In this document: one piece after another, positions 60,389 to 64,000 of the stretch | How positions within the stretch are numbered: position 1 is the first letter of the stretch | Layout: every line of letters starts with the position of its first letter | NCBI RefSeq assembly: GCF_000172155.1 | Contig: NZ_ABIZ01000001.1 | Location: 5,489,105-5,553,104, forward strand | Length of the DNA stretch: 64,000 nt | Origin: Verrucomicrobium spinosum DSM 4136 = JCM 18804 | GTDB taxonomy: Bacteria > Verrucomicrobiota > Verrucomicrobiia > Verrucomicrobiales > Verrucomicrobiaceae | Reading direction: 5' to 3' | The notes under the pieces: generated by a model | The model's database searches: none | The model's input: only the letters and a program-made list of their open reading frames with translations | Told to the model about the DNA's origin: nothing | Position numbers and translations under genes: made by a program

Positions 60389-61246
60389 ATGACCCGGTTT
60401 GTACGCAGTTATTTCCACACGGAGCGGGATGCCGTGCGCGCGTCGCTCTACACCACCGTCCGGGCCGGGCACCTGACAGCCGACAAAACGCACCACATCG
60501 AGCGGGAAACCCTGGCGGGACACGAGCTGGTGTACTGTCTGCGGGGTTCGGGCACAGTGCGGGTGGCAGGGCGTGTTCACCGGGTCAAGGCGCGGGGACT
60601 TTACTGGGTCTCCTGCTGGCATCCTCACCAGTACCAAGCCGACCCCATCCAACCTTGGGAGCTCTACTGGGTCCGCATCGAAGGGCCCGGACTGGATGCT
60701 CTGGCCTCCCTGCTCCGGATTCGGGAAACGCCGGTTTTCCCCTTGCTGGACGATGCCGCCACGAAGGCCTGCTTCATGGATGCTTTCAACATCCTGGAGT
60801 CTCCCAGCCCCAATGCCCCCGCCTCCATGCACGTGGCGGTGGCCCGCCTGCTCTCTCTTCTGTACGAAAATCGCTTCAAAGACGGCGGCCAGGACACGGA
60901 GCCCGTTCCTAGCACCTTGGAACGCCCGCTCATTCGCATGCGCCAGCACTATGCCGACGCCCTGCGCCTCTCAGACCTCGCCCACCTGGCAGGCATGAGC
61001 GTGAGCCACTTCATCCGCACCTTCAAGCGCACCATGGGCACCAGCCCCATCGACTGGCTGAGACGCGAAAGAATGAACCAGGCCAAACACCGTCTCATCG
61101 ATACTGACGAGCCCATTAAGGAGATTGCCCGGCAGTGCGGCTATCGGGATCCCTACTTCTTCAGCAAGGATTTCAAAAAACTCACCGGGCTCCCCCCTAC
61201 GGACTACCGGGTACAGGAGCGCGGCCGGGCACACGAGACCTCGTAA
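60389..61246 (+). CDS. AraC-family transcriptional regulator with cupin domain
   Basis: The protein has 285 residues. An N-terminal cupin (HELVYCLRGSGTVRVAGRVHRVKARGLYWVSCWHPHQY) precedes the two-HTH AraC domain (LRLSDLAHLAGMSVSHFIRTFKRTMGTSPIDWLRRERMNQAKHRLIDT, then IKEIARQCGYRDPYFFSKDFKKLTGLPPTDYR). Such regulators usually sense sugars in Verrucomicrobia. It is alone on its strand here; no target is evident. Confidence 0.92.
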   Translation: MTRFVRSYFHTERDAVRASLYTTVRAGHLTADKTHHIERETLAGHELVYCLRGSGTVRVAGRVHRVKARGLYWVSCWHPHQYQADPIQPWELYWVRIEGPGLDALASLLRIRETPVFPLLDDAATKACFMDAFNILESPSPNAPASMHVAVARLLSLLYENRFKDGGQDTEPVPSTLERPLIRMRQHYADALRLSDLAHLAGMSVSHFIRTFKRTMGTSPIDWLRRERMNQAKHRLIDTDEPIKEIARQCGYRDPYFFSKDFKKLTGLPPTDYRVQERGRAHETS

Positions 61247-61252
61247 GCTCCT

Positions 61253-61567
61253 TCACCTGAGGAGAGCAATGCCCATCGCAATGAGCAGGATGACAGCGGT
61301 GAGCCACCACAAGGGGTGCAGCCCCCCAAACGCCAACTTGGAGCGCTGACCAAACTCCCGGCGCATGAACTCGTCGTAGTCAAACTCGTCGCCGGGCAGA
61401 TCCAGCCCGGCGTAGTCGCTCGCGGCCAGATTCCACCCTGTGCGGTGATCTGCCCCGCACCCCCGGCAGGCAATCGCTCCCGGAGTCACGTCTTCTCCAC
61501 ACACGGGGCACACCTCAGGCGTGCGTGGACGGCTGTTGTGATATCGCTTCTTCACTGACACTGCCAA
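61253..61567 (-). CDS. small zinc-ribbon protein with C-terminal membrane helix
   Basis: The protein has 104 residues. CPVCGEDVTPGAIACRGCG (residues ~20-38) is a zinc ribbon, and LHPLWWLTAVILLIAMGIALL at the end is a membrane helix. The middle is acidic. Function is unknown; proteins of this shape are common small membrane proteins in PVC genomes. Confidence 0.78.
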   Translation of the reverse strand: MAVSVKKRYHNSRPRTPEVCPVCGEDVTPGAIACRGCGADHRTGWNLAASDYAGLDLPGDEFDYDEFMRREFGQRSKLAFGGLHPLWWLTAVILLIAMGIALLR

Positions 61568-61589
61568 CGTGCCATAAAAGCCGGTGGAT

Positions 61590-62318
61590 TCAACCCGTCA
61601 CAAGCAGGCGGGGATCCTCTTTCCCAAGCAGCCCACGCTGCAGCTTGGCCAGAGGTTCCTCGACCCGCCCTGCATACCCGGCAAAGGCTTGAGCCAGACG
61701 CTCCTGCCAGCGCACATGCATCTGGTTGAAGACCGTGCAGCCCCACAAGAAAACCTCGCGCCCCTTGCGTCTCGCCCGGAGTCGCTCAGACTCCATCAGA
61801 GGTCCCGCCAGTTGGTTGGGATCCTCATCATGGTTGCCATGGAGGGCCAGGAGCAACTGACCGAGCAGGAGGAAAGGGGCATCGTCCGCGCACCAGCGGG
61901 CCGTCACCACCCGAGAGTGCATTTCCTCGTACACGTTCGCCAACAGTCCAAGCAATGCCCCATCGTCCAACTCCCATGCATCATCGAGCAGACTGATGGC
62001 CAGATAGTTCGGAGGAAGGTTGTCATCCGGCCCTTTGTTGCCCGAGCACATCGCCGCCCCCACCGCATTGGTGAAGATGCGAAAGCGGCGAAACCTGTCC
62101 TCGCGGGTCCCATTCTCCACCTCGCCCCACTGGGTCAGCCCAATGGTTTCCGTGATGTTGAAGCTATAGACCTCCGGCACCTCACGGGCATGATAGATAG
62201 CCGTGAACTCACGGATGTATCCCGTCCCGCCTTGCTCCTCCGGGCAGAATTCAAGAATGTCCTGAAGCGTCACATGACTCAAGGCATCTTGAAAAAGCTG
62301 CTGACAGGCGGGGTTCAT
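61590..62318 (-). CDS. hypothetical protein
   Basis: The protein has 242 residues from the ATG at 62318 (MNPACQQLFQDALSHVTLQDILEFCPEEQGG). The frame runs back to 62600, but that extension overlaps the sialidase gene and has poor composition. There is no signal peptide or membrane helix. NAVGAAMCSGNKGPDDNLPPNYLAISLLDDAWELDDGALLGLL is a distinctive block. I do not recognise the family. It follows the small zinc-ribbon gene's neighbourhood on the same strand (22 nt upstream of it). Confidence 0.65.
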   Translation of the reverse strand: MNPACQQLFQDALSHVTLQDILEFCPEEQGGTGYIREFTAIYHAREVPEVYSFNITETIGLTQWGEVENGTREDRFRRFRIFTNAVGAAMCSGNKGPDDNLPPNYLAISLLDDAWELDDGALLGLLANVYEEMHSRVVTARWCADDAPFLLLGQLLLALHGNHDEDPNQLAGPLMESERLRARRKGREVFLWGCTVFNQMHVRWQERLAQAFAGYAGRVEEPLAKLQRGLLGKEDPRLLVTG

Positions 62319-62500
62319 GGTCAATGCATGTCCATTCCGGGCGGGCGGTGACAGTCGGACCAGCTGTTGATTTTGCAACCAGTTCGGCAAAATTGGATCG
62401 ATTCGTAAACTTCGCCGGAAGCCTTTGTTGTAAAGACTTCGTGCGCTTTCAGATAGGGCGGCGCTTGGCCAAGCCCCTTCGAAGGGCATTCCATGATCCT

Positions 62501-64000
62501 TCACTCCCGCTTCACCGTCTCCAACACGTTCACGTTTGCTCTCATCTGCCGCGCCCTCGGCGAGTTCCACCCATTGGCCACATCGTGATATCCGATCCAC
62601 AAGTCCCCGTCAGAGGGACCTTCTATCACAGAGGGGTAAGTCACACTCTTGCCGCGGACAAGGGGCACCGGTCGAGACCAGCTTTTCCCGTCGTCGGAGG
62701 AGAGCGCCAATTGTAGCTCCCTTCTCCCCTTGGACCGCTGATTCCAGACCAACGCCACTCGCCCATCTCTCAATCGGGTCAGGCTGGCAGGAGCAGAGGA
62801 GGCATCGATTGTCGTAGGCCCAGGCACCGTCCAGTTGAGCCCGCCATCTGAGGAATACGCCTCCCAGAAGACTTTGCGGGTGGTGCGGATCAGCATCCAA
62901 ATCCGCCCGTCGTTCAGCGGCAGCACCGCTGGCTCCAGCGCCCCTTCGTGGTCCCCTGCCCCACCCATGTCCAGGGGAGCCCCCAGGTCCCAGCTCCGCC
63001 CGCCATCCGCAGAGATCGCCACACGGCTGACCAATCGCCCCGGATTGTTCACGTAGTGGGAAAAGGGCACTACCAGTTTTCCATCCGCCGTTTCAACCGC
63101 CCCATTGGTGGCTCCGCTGTAACCGGTGAAGATTCTCTGCGGCACCGACCAGGTGGAGCCCTGGTCCTTGCTTCGCGTCGTCCAGATATCGCTGGCAGTG
63201 TCTGAGGCGGGATTGACTCCATGCCATGCCCACTTTTTAAATCCGAGATAGAAGACATGGATGGTGCCATCCTTGGAAACCAATACGGAAGGATGTGAGG
63301 GCTGACAATCCGGATGACGGGCCACCACCTGCTCCATCTCCCACGACTTGCCTCCATCAAGCGTGCGTCGCGCGGCAATCCACACTGTACCGGGCTTGCT
63401 GTAGTAACTGGAGGGGGTGGAATACACCGCCATCATCGTGGTTCGATCCTTCAACAAGACCAGCCCACTCCCCAACACGGTGTCATGCGGAGAATCGAAG
63501 GTGATATCCCTGGCCGCAGGATGGATGATTGCCGTGGTCCCGCTCGCCTGCCAGGCGGGGGCCGACGTGATTGACAGCTTTCTTTCCTGCGCCATCTTCA
63601 GGAGAGCAGTCTTGAGCTGGTTGCCCACCACGCGATGCCCTTCATCGTTGGGGTGCATCCCGTCCGCGAGCAACTGGTCCAGGCTTCCTTTCATCTCCGC
63701 CGCCCGTGCGGCCATGGCTGGCGGCACATCCACCAGCTCAACTTTCTCCTCAGCTGCGATGAGCCGCACCTTCTCAGCGTAGGGATTCAGCGTGACATTA
63801 AAGCCATCCGGCTCGTCCGGCAGGTAGGGCGCGCGTCCGTACATTTCCTTGAGCCTGGCCGTCCAGCGCAGAGGATTTGGCGTCATCAATACCACCGCAG
63901 CCTTTCGGGCCTTGAGGCTCTGCACGAAGTACCTCAGGTTTGCCTCATACGTTTCCAGCGCCACTCGCGGCACCGTTGCCGCAGGTTGTTTCCAGACATC
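62501..64000 (-). CDS. SGNH hydrolase-sialidase fusion (5'-partial)
   Basis: The frame is open to the window edge, so the start is outside; the first visible codons read DVWKQPAATVPRVALETYEANLRY. The N-terminal ~160 visible residues are the end of an SGNH domain (VLMTPNP, LADGMHPNDEGHRVVGNQL with Asp-His). The rest is a six-blade sialidase-like propeller with Asp-box repeats: TLDGGKSW, SKDQGSTW, SADGGRSW, SSDGGLNW, SSDDGKSW. It probably cuts or de-acetylates sialylated or related glycans outside the cell. An NAL-like gene 7.6 kb away fits sialic-acid use. Confidence 0.85.
   Translation of the reverse strand, partial: DVWKQPAATVPRVALETYEANLRYFVQSLKARKAAVVLMTPNPLRWTARLKEMYGRAPYLPDEPDGFNVTLNPYAEKVRLIAAEEKVELVDVPPAMAARAAEMKGSLDQLLADGMHPNDEGHRVVGNQLKTALLKMAQERKLSITSAPAWQASGTTAIIHPAARDITFDSPHDTVLGSGLVLLKDRTTMMAVYSTPSSYYSKPGTVWIAARRTLDGGKSWEMEQVVARHPDCQPSHPSVLVSKDGTIHVFYLGFKKWAWHGVNPASDTASDIWTTRSKDQGSTWSVPQRIFTGYSGATNGAVETADGKLVVPFSHYVNNPGRLVSRVAISADGGRSWDLGAPLDMGGAGDHEGALEPAVLPLNDGRIWMLIRTTRKVFWEAYSSDGGLNWTVPGPTTIDASSAPASLTRLRDGRVALVWNQRSKGRRELQLALSSDDGKSWSRPVPLVRGKSVTYPSVIEGPSDGDLWIGYHDVANGWNSPRARQMRANVNVLETVKRE

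Overview
The window is a high-GC bacterial chromosome segment that reads as Verrucomicrobiota (PVC superphylum), probably near Verrucomicrobium/Prosthecobacter. This call is from memory of families and no search was run. The grounds are several secreted families typical of PVC bacteria: a PVC-type haem-binding CxxCH protein with a beta-propeller, PSCyt1/DUF1549/DUF1553 and DUF1501 proteins, secreted SGNH hydrolases and a sialidase. A full S12-to-SecY ribosomal block has a eukaryote-type HisA downstream.

Layout. 1-4.8 kb: a 5'-truncated propeller/cytochrome gene and a secreted FAD oxidoreductase. 5.2-12.7 kb: the most interesting locus, a tight plus-strand cluster of NrtR-type Nudix regulator, NADAR, Tpt1/KptA, PARG-type macrodomain protein with an extra C-terminal domain, ADP-ribosylglycohydrolase, small P-loop kinase and Thg1. 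It looks like an NAD/ADP-ribose-linked RNA (or DNA) end-repair operon. Its last gene is split by a 1,426-bp IS4-type element with a 9-bp target duplication. Removing the element plus one duplication copy restores a 257-residue Thg1 frame. 12.8-13.4 kb: a REP-associated tyrosine transposase bracketed by two nested pairs of inverted REP hairpins.

13.5-20.9 kb: a secreted esterase, then an EF-hand/redoxin/copper-monooxygenase-like fusion, a PSCyt1-DUF1549-DUF1553 protein and its usual DUF1501 partner. 21-28.4 kb: minus-strand SGNH hydrolase, metallophosphoesterase, a 1,463-residue secreted propeller protein and a small secreted protein, with foldback and hairpin-rich repeats between genes. 28.4-34.5 kb: a histidine decarboxylase-like enzyme coupled to a tandem ACT protein, a frameshifted DUF1963 gene, a large secreted repeat protein and a complete IS1182-type element.

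35-52 kb: on the minus strand, rpsL-rpsG-fusA-rpsJ-rplC-rplD-rplW-rplB-rpsS-[exported coiled-coil protein]-rplV-rpsC-rplP-rpmC-rpsQ-rplN-rplX-rplE-rpsH-rplF-rplR-rpsE-rplO-secY, a strong terminator, then map-hisA-kinase. tuf, rpsN, rpmD, adk, infA and rpmJ are not in the block. A gene for an exported coiled-coil protein sits inside the S10 operon between rpsS and rplV. 52.5-64 kb: a TPR protein, an N-acetylneuraminate-lyase-like gene with a GntR-type regulator, bcp, pgsA, der, an HTTM membrane protein, an AraC regulator, two small unknowns, and a sialidase gene truncated by the window end.

I saw no tRNA, rRNA or CRISPR array.
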